NCBI GenBank assembly: GCA_023268155.1
Contig: JALNKM010000002.1
Span: 204,272-268,271 of the forward strand
Direction: 5' to 3'
DNA from: Candidatus Geocrenenecus huangii
GTDB lineage: Archaea; Thermoproteota; Nitrososphaeria_A; Caldarchaeales; Wolframiiraptoraceae
DNA length: 64,000 bases
Part shown: positions 37,345 through 45,918 of the stretch, piece after piece
How the letters are laid out: the number at the start of each line of letters is the position of its first letter
Numbering within the stretch: the first letter of the stretch is position 1
The notes under the pieces: model-generated
The model's input: only the letters and a program-made list of their open reading frames with translations
Told to the model about the DNA's origin: nothing
The model's database searches: none
Translations under genes and position numbers: made by a program

Positions 37345-38361
37345 ATGTTTATGGAACTTTATAATTCAGCTTTGAAGACAGTCCGTGATCTTGCTTTAAC
37401 AAACTCTGGTGAAAAAATTTTGATCTTAGCAGATACAGCTATAGATTTAGAGATGCTTAAAATGTTAGCATCTGCAGCCTATTCTCTAAATGCGGAACCA
37501 TCTATCATGATATATGAGACGAGAGAAGAAGTAAATATGGAGCCACCTAAACATGTTGCTGAGGCTATGATATCTAGTGATGTAATTATTAGTCTCCCAT
37601 TAATGTACATTCTCCATACAAACGCATATAATGAAGCACTTAAAGCAGGAGCTAGAATTCTTGAGCTAACAGGCATGAATCCAGATATGATGATTAGACT
37701 TATAGGAAGAGTTGACTATCTAAAAATGTGTGAACTAGGAGACCAACTAGTAAAAATTACTAAAGATGCAAGAGAGGTTCATATAAAAAGTAATAATGGG
37801 ACAGACCTAAGATTTGAAAATGATCCAGCTCGACCCGTTTACCATAATGATGGAATTCTCAAAGAGAAGGGTATTTACAAACCATTAGGTGGACAGATAT
37901 CATGGGCCCCTATTGAAGAGAGTATTGAAGGTACCATAGTAGTAGACACCTTCATATGGCCTCCAACGGAGTTAGGCATTCTCAAAAAGCCTGTAAAACT
38001 ATACATCAGAGAGGGGAAAATCGTCGAGATTGAAGGAGGTGTCGAGGCAAAAATATTCGGGAATTGGTTGAGAAGCATAGAAGATGAAAAAATGTATTAT
38101 ATAGCACATGCTTCATGGGGTTTTCATCCAAAAGCAAGATTGACGGGAATACCTCTTGAAGATGAAAGACTTTACGCAGGGATAGAATTCGGTTTTGGCT
38201 CTCAGAGCTTAAAATTTAAAGGGCGTATCGGAAAAGCAAAATCTCACACAGATGTAGGGCTCTATAACCCCGATGTATATTTTGATGGAGTGTTAATCGC
38301 AAGCAATGGTAGATTCGTATGTGAAGACCTAAGAGAGATAGACAAAGTGTTAAAAAAGTGA
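37345..38361 (+). CDS. M29 aminopeptidase / NicX-like metalloenzyme
   Basis: The 338-residue protein matches the M29-type (thermophilic aminopeptidase) superfamily, which also includes 2,5-dihydroxypyridine dioxygenase NicX. Marks are SGEKILILADTAIDLEMLKMLASAAY, GTIVVDTFIWPPTE, and YIAHASWGFHPKA, with a likely metal triad completed by GKAKSHTDVGLYNPDVYFDG (HxD). Reactions could be peptide hydrolysis or Fe-dependent ring cleavage, and sequence alone does not decide. ATG 37345 is chosen because upstream residues do not fit the family; a TATA-like CTTTATAAG lies at 37299. Confidence 0.78.
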   Translation: MFMELYNSALKTVRDLALTNSGEKILILADTAIDLEMLKMLASAAYSLNAEPSIMIYETREEVNMEPPKHVAEAMISSDVIISLPLMYILHTNAYNEALKAGARILELTGMNPDMMIRLIGRVDYLKMCELGDQLVKITKDAREVHIKSNNGTDLRFENDPARPVYHNDGILKEKGIYKPLGGQISWAPIEESIEGTIVVDTFIWPPTELGILKKPVKLYIREGKIVEIEGGVEAKIFGNWLRSIEDEKMYYIAHASWGFHPKARLTGIPLEDERLYAGIEFGFGSQSLKFKGRIGKAKSHTDVGLYNPDVYFDGVLIASNGRFVCEDLREIDKVLKK

Positions 38362-38738
38362 CTGCTATCCTAGAAAGCAAAATAACTAATCTCTTCTTCA
38401 AAATTAAAATAATTGAAATTAGTTTCTCAAGAGTGTTTCTTGAAAGGATCTGATGTTTAGATAGATGCTTTAGTGTTATAGAAGACTTTAAAAGAATTTA
38501 TAGAGAACATACAGCATAAACAACCTCCGTAGTTGATGAGCGGCAGAACTTAGAGATCGATAGAGTTTTCACAGTTTGACATCATTATCTAGTAGGTTAA
38601 CATCTTCTATGTCTATTGCCTTCCAGTATTATAGATCATCAATCGAGGGTCTCCTTATGCCAATTCTCTCCATATAGTGGAGCAGAGTTAAGGATTTTTA
38701 ATAGGAATGTGAGGATATTTCACTAGGAGTGTAGGAAG
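38362..38738. other. Intergenic region, no gene seen
   Basis: About 375 bp between the accessory cluster and atpD. No ORF, tRNA or complete C/D sRNA is visible. GTGTAGGAAG just before 38739 holds the atpD ribosome-binding site, and an AT-rich TTAAGGATTTTTAAT about 40 bp upstream may be its promoter. Confidence 0.45.
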
Positions 38739-39407
38739 ATGTCGGTATCTTTTGGGGGTAAGTTTCTTCCAACTAAGCTTGAATTGATTAAGATTAGGCG
38801 GTCGCTTTCCGTTGCTAGGAACGTCCATAGGATACTTGAAGACAAGCGTGATGTCCTGATAAATAAATTGAATGAAATGATTGAGAGGGCTGAGAAAGCT
38901 AGGATGGAGCTTTACACACCTCTACGAGAAGCGTATAACAGCGTGTCCAGAGCGTATATGAGCATGGGGATCTCATCTCTAGATGCTATAGCTTCAACAG
39001 TACCTGAAACGACAAACTTGGAGGTGGGTTTAAAAACTATACTGGGCGTGAAGATCCCGACGATAAATGCTAGGTTTACTGAGCCTCCTCTAACATATGG
39101 ATTTAAAGATACAACCGCCCACCTAGACGACGCGTCCAAAAACTTTAGAAAACTCATACCCAAGATATGTGAAGCCGCAGAGATAGAGAATACTATTTTC
39201 CGGCTTGCGGAAGAATTGAAGAAGACCCAGAGGTTGCTGAATGCCTTGGAACACGTAGTTATCCCTAGATACGAAGAAGCAATAAAGTTTATTTCTATGA
39301 CGCTTGAAGAAAGGGAAAGAGAGGAATTCATAAAGCTAAAACATGTGAAGAGAATACTTGAGAGAAGAAAGATTGAGGAGGTTGAGAAGGTTGAGCTTAG
39401 GGTCTAG
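38739..39407 (+). CDS. atpD: A/V-type ATP synthase subunit D (central stalk)
   Basis: The 222-residue protein has the classic two-helix coiled coil of subunit D: FLPTKLELIKIRRSLSVARNVHRILEDKRDVL at the start and LAEELKKTQRLLNALEHVVIPRYEEAIKFI near the end. It is the rotating axle linking the A/B head to the membrane ring. No other ATPase subunit gene is in this window, although subunit D usually sits at the end of the ATPase operon. Confidence 0.93.
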   Translation: MSVSFGGKFLPTKLELIKIRRSLSVARNVHRILEDKRDVLINKLNEMIERAEKARMELYTPLREAYNSVSRAYMSMGISSLDAIASTVPETTNLEVGLKTILGVKIPTINARFTEPPLTYGFKDTTAHLDDASKNFRKLIPKICEAAEIENTIFRLAEELKKTQRLLNALEHVVIPRYEEAIKFISMTLEEREREEFIKLKHVKRILERRKIEEVEKVELRV

Positions 39408-39531
39408 GGCAAGAGAAAAAGTTGAGCAGGAATTTAAAGAATTGGAAGATAGGTTGATGAAGGAGATAAACAAGGGCCTCGAAGAATTGAAAGAAGAAGT
39501 TAGGAAGGTCTCTAAATCCATCTTAAGATGA
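39391..39531 (+). CDS. Tiny coiled-coil protein coupled to atpD
   Basis: This 46-codon frame overlaps the 3' end of atpD by 17 bp. It starts at TTG 39391, 8 nt after GAGGAGGT, an excellent ribosome-binding site inside atpD. The product (AREKVEQEFKELEDRL, GLEELKEEVRKVSKSIL) is almost pure charged amphipathic helix. It may be a small stalk or assembly factor of the ATPase, but I do not recognise a family. The overlap and ribosome-binding site are what support it. Confidence 0.55.
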   Translation: MSLGSRAREKVEQEFKELEDRLMKEINKGLEELKEEVRKVSKSILR

Positions 39532-39538
39532 ATCTGTC

Positions 39539-40858
39539 TTAATATGGTCTCGTGAAGGTTAGCTCACTTAGCGAAATATATGGAGCATAAACGGGTTTAT
39601 CCACTTCCCACCAAAGTATCCAGTACTTTTCCTGACTAATCTCACGGATGTTCTTCAGTAAATTAAGCATGTTATCGCTGATCCTGAGATTCTTTACCGG
39701 ATGCTCTATGCTGCCTTTTCTGATTCTGAAGATGCCGTCTCGTGGAAGGGTTGAGAAATCGCCTGTTCTATAATTCTGGTATCTTAGATACCAGTTGTTG
39801 GTAACGTATATTCCGTCATCGATGCCTGAGATCAATTTGTCCAGCGGTCTGCCCTCCCCCTCAACTAGAAGGTTGAAGGGTTGCGGAATGATGAGACCCG
39901 CGTTTGCGGTAGACTCTACTCCAAACTTCTTAGCAGTCGTAGAATTATGTAGGTAAGTTTTCAGAACACCTGAATCTATAATGATGTTCTTCCTAGTAGG
40001 TAGCCCCTCGTCGTCGAATGGTTCAGCTCCAACCGTCTCTGGAATAGTTGGATCATCAACTAACGTTAAGACATTTGAAGCAACTTCTCTTCCTATCAGA
40101 TTAGTTAAGAATGAGAAACCCGCATCAACGTAAAAAGCTGAGGAAGCATCTCCTGCTTGTTCCAGAATATTTGCCGAGATCATTGGTCCAAGAAGGGCTT
40201 CATACGTTCCGGGCTCACATTCAACCGGGTTGACGGCGAGCTTAGCGATCTGGCCAGCCATTCTTCCTGCTACTTCTGGTTTAAAGCTCTTATCGTCTGT
40301 GGCTATGGAGACAAAGTGTCCTGTCGCGTCATCCGCTGCGAAGGCCCGAACCGAGATGGATATGCTTGAAGATCTAGATATTCCTTCAGCTCCATTACTC
40401 GTCTTCAGGATTCTTCTTCCCGCAGAGTAGGTTAGTGTGCCAGCGACCCTTATCGCCCCCTGGTTTAGAGCTTCGTTTACGGAGGTCTCAACATATCCAA
40501 CTAGATGTTCGGGTAATCCTCTGACTTTACCGACTTTTAATAACTCAGAGTTATATTTGAAGGGCCCCTTGGGTAAGGGAGCATATAAATCTGAAGGCCG
40601 ACTCTTCTTAGCCATCTCGACAACTTCTTTAACCGCTTTCTTGATGGATGGAGTTGATGCATCGTTTATTTCAAGTATAGCTCTTTTCTCTCTGATAGCG
40701 GCGTACACGGCTACCCTTTCATTTACCATCTCTTTAACAACGGTTATTTCATTATTTGAAAATCTAATCATCCTAGTTAAGCCTTTATAGACTTCGATAA
40801 CTGTATCGGTTGCACCTAGCTCGGATGCCAGCGAGATAAACCTGTCTAGAGAATCCAT
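39539..40858 (-). CDS. pmbA: TldD/PmbA family protein, TldE-like
   Basis: The 439-residue protein has the PmbA/TldE pattern: EVYKGLTRMIRFSNNEITVVKE at the N-terminus, PFDDEGLPTRKNIIIDSGVLKTYLHNSTTAKKFG, and the C-terminal strand block YVTNNWYLRYQNYRTGDFS. The HExxxH of TldD is absent, so it is the non-catalytic partner type. TldD/TldE complexes degrade or process small peptides; no TldD gene is in the window. The ATG at 40858 is chosen over the longer frame because a TATA-like AAATATTTTTATC (40884-40896) sits about 26-38 nt upstream. Confidence 0.87.
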   Translation of the reverse strand: MDSLDRFISLASELGATDTVIEVYKGLTRMIRFSNNEITVVKEMVNERVAVYAAIREKRAILEINDASTPSIKKAVKEVVEMAKKSRPSDLYAPLPKGPFKYNSELLKVGKVRGLPEHLVGYVETSVNEALNQGAIRVAGTLTYSAGRRILKTSNGAEGISRSSSISISVRAFAADDATGHFVSIATDDKSFKPEVAGRMAGQIAKLAVNPVECEPGTYEALLGPMISANILEQAGDASSAFYVDAGFSFLTNLIGREVASNVLTLVDDPTIPETVGAEPFDDEGLPTRKNIIIDSGVLKTYLHNSTTAKKFGVESTANAGLIIPQPFNLLVEGEGRPLDKLISGIDDGIYVTNNWYLRYQNYRTGDFSTLPRDGIFRIRKGSIEHPVKNLRISDNMLNLLKNIREISQEKYWILWWEVDKPVYAPYISLSELTFTRPY

Positions 40859-40883
40859 CACTACAGATAGATATGTGTCAGGA

Positions 40884-40896
40884 TAAAAATATTTCA
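40884..40896 (-). promoter_or_regulatory. TATA box of the pmbA gene
   Basis: AAATATTTTTATC on the minus strand places the mRNA start close to the ATG at 40858, so the mRNA is likely leaderless or nearly so. Confidence 0.45.
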
Positions 40897-40971
40897 AAGG
40901 TAATGGTGGGGATTAATGCGGTCTTGTGATTCAATGTTTTTAAGTCAAGGTAGGATATATTCTATGGAGAT

Positions 40972-42579
40972 ATGTTTCATAGGATTAGCCTGGACAAGAT
41001 TACCCCAACACTCAACATCCCCAGCGAACAGATAGTCTCGGCCAGCTTACATAACCCTAAACAACATGAGTCTCGAATGACTTCAGAGCACTCTAAACTT
41101 CTAGTTGTATTGGGTAGAGGATATGGGAGAATAAAGATAATGAATAGGAGATTCGATAATACTCTACTATCTGTTACGGTCATCGATGAAGAACTCTTTA
41201 GAAAAGATTGTATCAATGAAGATCTTGGCGGAGCTGCGGCCCACCTCCTCCTGATACCTTACACACCTTTAGTAGGTGAAGAGTACTTAGGAGAGATGGA
41301 GTCGAACTATCTTAAGCATGTTTCTATGGAGTCTCTTAGAAACTTGATACTAAGCTACAAGCTTTCATCGACCTTCTTTATAGTAACTCCAGAATACATA
41401 CTCTACGATAAGCTAAAGAGGATTTCCACGATCTATCCATTATCTAGGGCTTCTATCAAGAGTCTAGATAGGAAAAGTATAGAGATAGTGTTAGGAAGGC
41501 TCAAAAAGATTCTGGATACCCTAGTCTATGATGGATACTTGAAGAAGAACTTTACTGGATATTCTCCGACAGAAAAGCTTATACATAAAGTATCTTCGGA
41601 GAAGACATTAATCAATACATCGGAAGACCTTGAGCACGTTTTTAGAATCTACATATCTACGAAACAATCTACAGTCCTAGATTTCATCAGATACGCAGCC
41701 ATAGATCCCTCTACCCTGACGATACCTAAGATACCTGACCCGGAAGACTATCTTTATATAACTACTAGCCTCGGAACACAGCCATTTCCTACAAGATTAA
41801 CTATTGAAGAATTTGTCAAAAACATGTCTGGAGTTGAAATGGAGAAAGTCAAGGTTAAGAGGACTGGAGGAATACTCAACGCAACATATACTGTAGAATT
41901 TTATAAGGATGGGAAACTTGAAAAAATATTTGTTAAGAAGTATCTTAACTGGTCGGATTTTAAATGGGTTGCAGCATGGCTTTGGGCGCTTGGGGTAAAG
42001 AACTTCTCTATTATGGCTTCGACTAGGATGAGTAATGAAGTATTCTTCATAAATAAGCTTTCAGAGCTCGGCTTCAATACCGCCGAGATACTCCATATAA
42101 ACTGGAAAGATAAACTCCTCTTCCAGAGATATATCGAAGGAGAAAACATGATAGAATATATAAGGAATAAAGGGTTGGACAAGATGCAGGAAGTAGCAGA
42201 TAAGCTTGGCGGAATAATGGCCAAGCTTCACTTAAACGATATAACTATGGGAGATTGCAACCCCTTTAGCTTTATATTCAAAAGTAATCGAGAAGTATAC
42301 TTGACCGATCTTGAGCAATGTTCTCTTAAAGGATTAAAGCCTTGGGATTTAACAGAATTGATACTATATACTTCTCATTATCTTCCATCAAACTTCGTCG
42401 AGGAGTTCGCATATACTTTCTCGAAAGCTTACATCGAGAATGGTGGAGAACCAAAAGACTTAAAGGAATCAACCGAGCCAAAATATACAAGGCTTCTTTC
42501 TCCCCTCACGCCCTTCTGGATACAGTCTAGAGCAATTAAAGGAATTCAAAAAATATTAATGGAGAAGGAATGTGGATAA
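40972..42579 (+). CDS. Large protein with C-terminal Bud32/APH-like kinase domain
   Basis: The 535-residue protein has two parts. Residues ~40-250 form an unrecognised alpha/beta domain (LLVVLGRGYGRIKIM, AAAHLLLIPYTPLVGEEYLG). Residues ~290-520 look like an atypical protein kinase or aminoglycoside-kinase fold: KIFVKKYLN (possible ATP Lys), FQRYIEGENMIEYI, MAKLHLNDITMGDCNPFSFIF (catalytic loop GDxNPxxF) and VYLTDLEQCS (metal-binding Asp). This resembles Bud32 but lacks a Kae1 fusion. The substrate may be RNA, protein or a small molecule. It is divergent from pmbA. Confidence 0.65.
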   Translation: MFHRISLDKITPTLNIPSEQIVSASLHNPKQHESRMTSEHSKLLVVLGRGYGRIKIMNRRFDNTLLSVTVIDEELFRKDCINEDLGGAAAHLLLIPYTPLVGEEYLGEMESNYLKHVSMESLRNLILSYKLSSTFFIVTPEYILYDKLKRISTIYPLSRASIKSLDRKSIEIVLGRLKKILDTLVYDGYLKKNFTGYSPTEKLIHKVSSEKTLINTSEDLEHVFRIYISTKQSTVLDFIRYAAIDPSTLTIPKIPDPEDYLYITTSLGTQPFPTRLTIEEFVKNMSGVEMEKVKVKRTGGILNATYTVEFYKDGKLEKIFVKKYLNWSDFKWVAAWLWALGVKNFSIMASTRMSNEVFFINKLSELGFNTAEILHINWKDKLLFQRYIEGENMIEYIRNKGLDKMQEVADKLGGIMAKLHLNDITMGDCNPFSFIFKSNREVYLTDLEQCSLKGLKPWDLTELILYTSHYLPSNFVEEFAYTFSKAYIENGGEPKDLKESTEPKYTRLLSPLTPFWIQSRAIKGIQKILMEKECG

Positions 42580-42612
42580 AGAGTCCGCTATTTCTCGACT
42601 AACTTATCTTCA

Positions 42613-42834
42613 TTAGACTTTCCTAAGATCTTCTAGGTTAACCCTAGCCAACCTTCTTCTTTCAGGATCGTATAGGTATATTGTATTTTCATCTTCGTCT
42701 CCAGTCATTCTATGGCTTCCATCACAGAAAGGATAAGCTAGGCTTAGACCGCACATACATATCGTGATTCTTTCACCCGACTCGGTCGTGTGGATGAATG
42801 GTCTCTTAGCCGTATGAATGATTACACGAGGCAT
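42613..42834 (-). CDS. CDGSH iron-sulfur domain protein
   Basis: The 73-residue protein contains ICMCGLSLAYPFCDGSH, the CDGSH motif (CxCx2Sx3PxCDGSH) that binds a redox-active [2Fe-2S] cluster with three Cys and one His. The rest is a short beta strand framework. Small archaeal CDGSH proteins are thought to transfer electrons or clusters. It is convergent with the kinase-like gene. Confidence 0.88.
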   Translation of the reverse strand: MPRVIIHTAKRPFIHTTESGERITICMCGLSLAYPFCDGSHRMTGDEDENTIYLYDPERRRLARVNLEDLRKV

Positions 42835-42913
42835 ACTACATCAAGGCATGAAACAACATTTGACTAAATAATTTTCACTTATCTACTTATTTTAAAATAT
42901 GTGAGGAAAATAT

Positions 42914-43921
42914 TTAAATTAATAGCTTGATGTATTCTCTTTCAGCTGCTTCGAAAGATCCGATCAAGACATGATGGAAACTGTTATTGCTTCTTGCATT
43001 TATTACTTCTTCGAGTTTTCCAAAGACCTCTAACTTGTCTCCTTCATGGAGTAACGCTGTATAAGTTAGGTCGTAGCAGGTCAATCTTTCTACAGGATAT
43101 CTAACACCCCCTATTTCCGCATATCCCTCCACTATGTATATTGATGGAGTAAAACATGACCTAGATGAATCTACTACTTCTAGCTCTGCCTTAGCTAGGC
43201 CTATCATTCTATAAATGTAGTCTCCATACTTTTCGTCTATTTCATCCTGCTTTCTCACACCATATATGGAGAAGTTTGCTCCTCGGTATGTTCTTTTATG
43301 TCTGACTCTTCTAGCCAGCTTCTTCGCATCCTCTACTTTGATAGGGTATATCGTGCTGAACCTCTTTAAACTATGCTCATAACGAGGAGAAGTAATCTCA
43401 TCTAATGCTTCGATGACCTTCCAATAGTTCTCCTTACCATAGATTACTAAGTCAATGTCCGATCTTTCATGATGTATACCTAGTAGGATCGAGCCTGTTA
43501 CCCCGAAGTACTCTAACCTTACACCTGAAAGATCAGAGAACTCATGAACAAGGTCTACTAGCAGTTGCTCGAGAACGTCTCTATCATCTTTCTCTATTAT
43601 TTTCTTTAAGTCCTCATTACAGCTATAATGCTTTAATATCTTTATTGAAGGAAGGAAGAACATCTCCGCACCTAGTACATAATCAAGCCTGACGCATTCC
43701 GGTCTCAGCCTCTTTAGATTTTCGAGGAGATTCTTTAGCTCACTCATGCTATATTTCTCGAGGGTTCTAGTGAACGATCTTTCCCCCCGTCTCCATGGCC
43801 CTGGGCCTAGAGCATACTTTGGGTAGGCGAAGAACCCGTCGGGAGGATGAATATCTCCAACTACGCAAAACATCCAGCCTTGTAGATCTTCTAGGAAGTC
43901 ATGGTCTCTAATAATCCCCAT
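42914..43921 (-). CDS. Nucleotidyltransferase-domain protein, paralogue A
   Basis: The 335-residue protein has a central nucleotidyltransferase core, GVTGSILLGIHHERSDIDLVIYG (~150-172), with the GS and DxD residues intact. The N-terminus (GDIHPPDGFFAYPKYALGPG) and C-terminus (VERLTCYDLTYTALLHEGDKLEVFGKLEEV) are shared with the neighbouring gene at 44222. Such archaeal proteins are described only as predicted nucleotidyltransferases. The 3' flanking domain may recognise a nucleic acid, which is inference. Confidence 0.75.
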   Translation of the reverse strand: MGIIRDHDFLEDLQGWMFCVVGDIHPPDGFFAYPKYALGPGPWRRGERSFTRTLEKYSMSELKNLLENLKRLRPECVRLDYVLGAEMFFLPSIKILKHYSCNEDLKKIIEKDDRDVLEQLLVDLVHEFSDLSGVRLEYFGVTGSILLGIHHERSDIDLVIYGKENYWKVIEALDEITSPRYEHSLKRFSTIYPIKVEDAKKLARRVRHKRTYRGANFSIYGVRKQDEIDEKYGDYIYRMIGLAKAELEVVDSSRSCFTPSIYIVEGYAEIGGVRYPVERLTCYDLTYTALLHEGDKLEVFGKLEEVINARSNNSFHHVLIGSFEAAEREYIKLLI

Positions 43922-44096
43922 TTGATCTTTACAAATCTAGGTGTGAGCTAAAATATAGAGCTATATAGACCATGAATTTTGAAGTACTCGTCTAAAGGAA
44001 TATTTTACAATAATACCTTGGATATGGATTCCGACCTTGGCATACTTCGAGCTTTATTGTTTATCGAAAAGTCTTTAACTTGGGTAGGAAAAATAA

Positions 44097-44162
44097 TTTC
44101 TGATGATGTGAGCGGGTAAATCTGATCTTCCCGAGATGAAGAATGATACCCGAGCTGATTAT
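44097..44162 (+). ncRNA. Possible box C/D sRNA with complementary guides
   Basis: TGATGA (C-like, 44101-44106), CTGA (D', 44122-44125), ATGAAGA (C'-like, 44136-44142) and CTGA (D, 44155-44158) occur in order at archaeal spacing. Guides are 44107-44121 and 44143-44154. They contain CGGGTA and TACCCG, so they could pair with each other, as expected if they target opposite strands of one rRNA helix, or simply form a hairpin. A TATA-like CTTTAACTT lies about 26 nt upstream. The C box lacks the usual purine. Confidence 0.4.
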
Positions 44163-44221
44163 GAGAATGTATTGTTTATGGTCTGATCCTAGACATTTTT
44201 CAAAAGAATATTCTAGGTATG

Positions 44222-45175
44222 TTAATATCTATATACTGGCAAAAACTTATCTCTTTCATCGTTTCCTAGGAATATCCTATAGATTTTCTTGTCTCGGCAG
44301 CATACTTCTTCAAGTCTTCCCTCTACCTCCACTATGTCCCCATTGGATGCTATTTCTGCGAATCTGCTCCTCATAGACATTACTTGTAAAACATCTCGAG
44401 CTTTCCCGTCTCCGTACATTATCTTTAATACTTCGACCAGATAGAGGTTTGGAGTTGTCTTACCGAACCTTGAATCAACCACTCTACACAACATCCTTGC
44501 TCTACCTATTTCTCTTACTCTCTGGGATAGGTCCTCCCAATACTCGCGTGGAAAAGGGACAATCTTAGAGGTATATAGCCTATTATTGAATACTCCTGTT
44601 AAGAGTTTTCTAGACTCCAGTCTTAGCCAATCCTCGGGAGAGATATTTGAATCTCTTCGTGTTTCAGTAAGCCAATCTATAGTGTTTACAGGCTTAACTA
44701 CATTATTTATTCTTAGGTCTTTGAGGATATTGATGAATCTTTCGCCTGAATTTACCCCGTAAACTACTAAGTCTATGTCTGAGCTAGGCTCATCGAGCCC
44801 TAGTAGGATCGAGCCTGTTATCCCGATCTTTATCTTTGACGACGATGACGTTAAGATCTCTTTCAACATTAGAGCATCCCTACTAGCTTCTGTATCCGCC
44901 CGATCGAACTTTACAGGATCATATACTTCGTCAACGTCGTTTAGCGGGATAAGGGGTGTCTTCTGTCCAGTGAAATCGAGATACTCTAAGTAACTTGGTT
45001 TTTTCTCCTCTATGTAGCTGAATGCTTCTTTTAAATTTCTAATCCTATGGTATCTCCCATTCTCTTTTCTTACGTAGGTGGGGATAGCGACTACTTTTCT
45101 AGGAGGATGCAGTACGCCTTTAACAGCGTATATGTCTCCACAAACCCTCACATAATAGCCTTCAAGGATCTCCAA
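44222..45175 (-). CDS. Nucleotidyltransferase-domain protein, paralogue B
   Basis: The 317-residue protein is homologous to the gene at 42914: an N-terminal YYVRVCGDIYAVKGVLHPPRKVVAIPTYV segment, core GITGSILLGLDEPSSDIDLVVYG, and C-terminal RFAEIASNGDIVEVEGRLEEV. Catalytic GS and DxD are kept. Tandem paralogues in one orientation imply duplication, perhaps with distinct substrates. It is divergent from the methyltransferase gene, with a 41-bp gap. Confidence 0.75.
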   Translation of the reverse strand: MEILEGYYVRVCGDIYAVKGVLHPPRKVVAIPTYVRKENGRYHRIRNLKEAFSYIEEKKPSYLEYLDFTGQKTPLIPLNDVDEVYDPVKFDRADTEASRDALMLKEILTSSSSKIKIGITGSILLGLDEPSSDIDLVVYGVNSGERFINILKDLRINNVVKPVNTIDWLTETRRDSNISPEDWLRLESRKLLTGVFNNRLYTSKIVPFPREYWEDLSQRVREIGRARMLCRVVDSRFGKTTPNLYLVEVLKIMYGDGKARDVLQVMSMRSRFAEIASNGDIVEVEGRLEEVCCRDKKIYRIFLGNDERDKFLPVYRY

Positions 45176-45216
45176 CTATCTTTTCACCATAGATTCTACA
45201 TCTAAATATCTAACCC

Positions 45217-45918
45217 GTGAACCAGTTAATAACGTTGAGCAGGGTTAGGACTATATCTATAAGGGGATTGACCATTAAGCTACTGGTAGATTCCAAGGTT
45301 TACCCCCCATCATTTACTACTAGGTTGATAGCTAAGAATCTTCCAAGCCTAGATTGTCTAGACGTCCTAGATCTCGGCACGGGTTCAGGCATACTGGCCA
45401 TCGTAGCCTCAAAGCTTGGAGCATGCAGAATCATCGCTACGGACATTTCTAGAAGAGCTTTAGATAATGCTTCTATTAATCTCAAGATGAATAATGTAGA
45501 GAATGTCGAGCTTAGGTATGGGAGTATATATCAATCTGTGGAGAATGAGAAGTTCGATGTAATAATCTCGAATCCGCCTATGACTCCATCCGTCCGACCT
45601 TTCCCAAGATATACTTGGGGTGGAGCAGATGGTAGAATGATGCTAGACAGAGTAATCCTCGATGCGTCTAAGCATCTAAGGAAGAATGGTAGATTGATTA
45701 TCCCAACTATCTCGTTGGTAGGGATTGATAAGACTTGGAGACTGCTCACTTCGCTAGGTTTTAAAATTAAGGTTTTGGGATACGGCTGGAGGCCTTTCGG
45801 GGATAAGCTAATAAAGATAAAAGAATATATTGATAGACTCGAGCACGCCGATTATTTTTATGATAAGTTTTGGAGACCTTGCTGGAGGGTAATCCTTTAT
45901 GAAGCTATTCTCCCATGA
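45217..45918 (+). CDS. SAM-dependent methyltransferase (PrmC/RsmC-like)
   Basis: The 233-residue class I methyltransferase has motif I VLDLGTGSGILAIVASKLG, the acidic residue in IIATDISRRALDNA, and motif IV IISNPPMTPS. The NPP[MFY] tetrad is used for amide or base nitrogen methylation of proteins and RNA. Archaeal homologues with NPPM may modify tRNA or a release factor; the target is undetermined. GTG 45217 gives the longest frame, and TTG 45235 fits a TATA element near 45201. It overlaps the convergent aminotransferase gene by 14 bp. Confidence 0.75.
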   Translation: MNQLITLSRVRTISIRGLTIKLLVDSKVYPPSFTTRLIAKNLPSLDCLDVLDLGTGSGILAIVASKLGACRIIATDISRRALDNASINLKMNNVENVELRYGSIYQSVENEKFDVIISNPPMTPSVRPFPRYTWGGADGRMMLDRVILDASKHLRKNGRLIIPTISLVGIDKTWRLLTSLGFKIKVLGYGWRPFGDKLIKIKEYIDRLEHADYFYDKFWRPCWRVILYEAILP

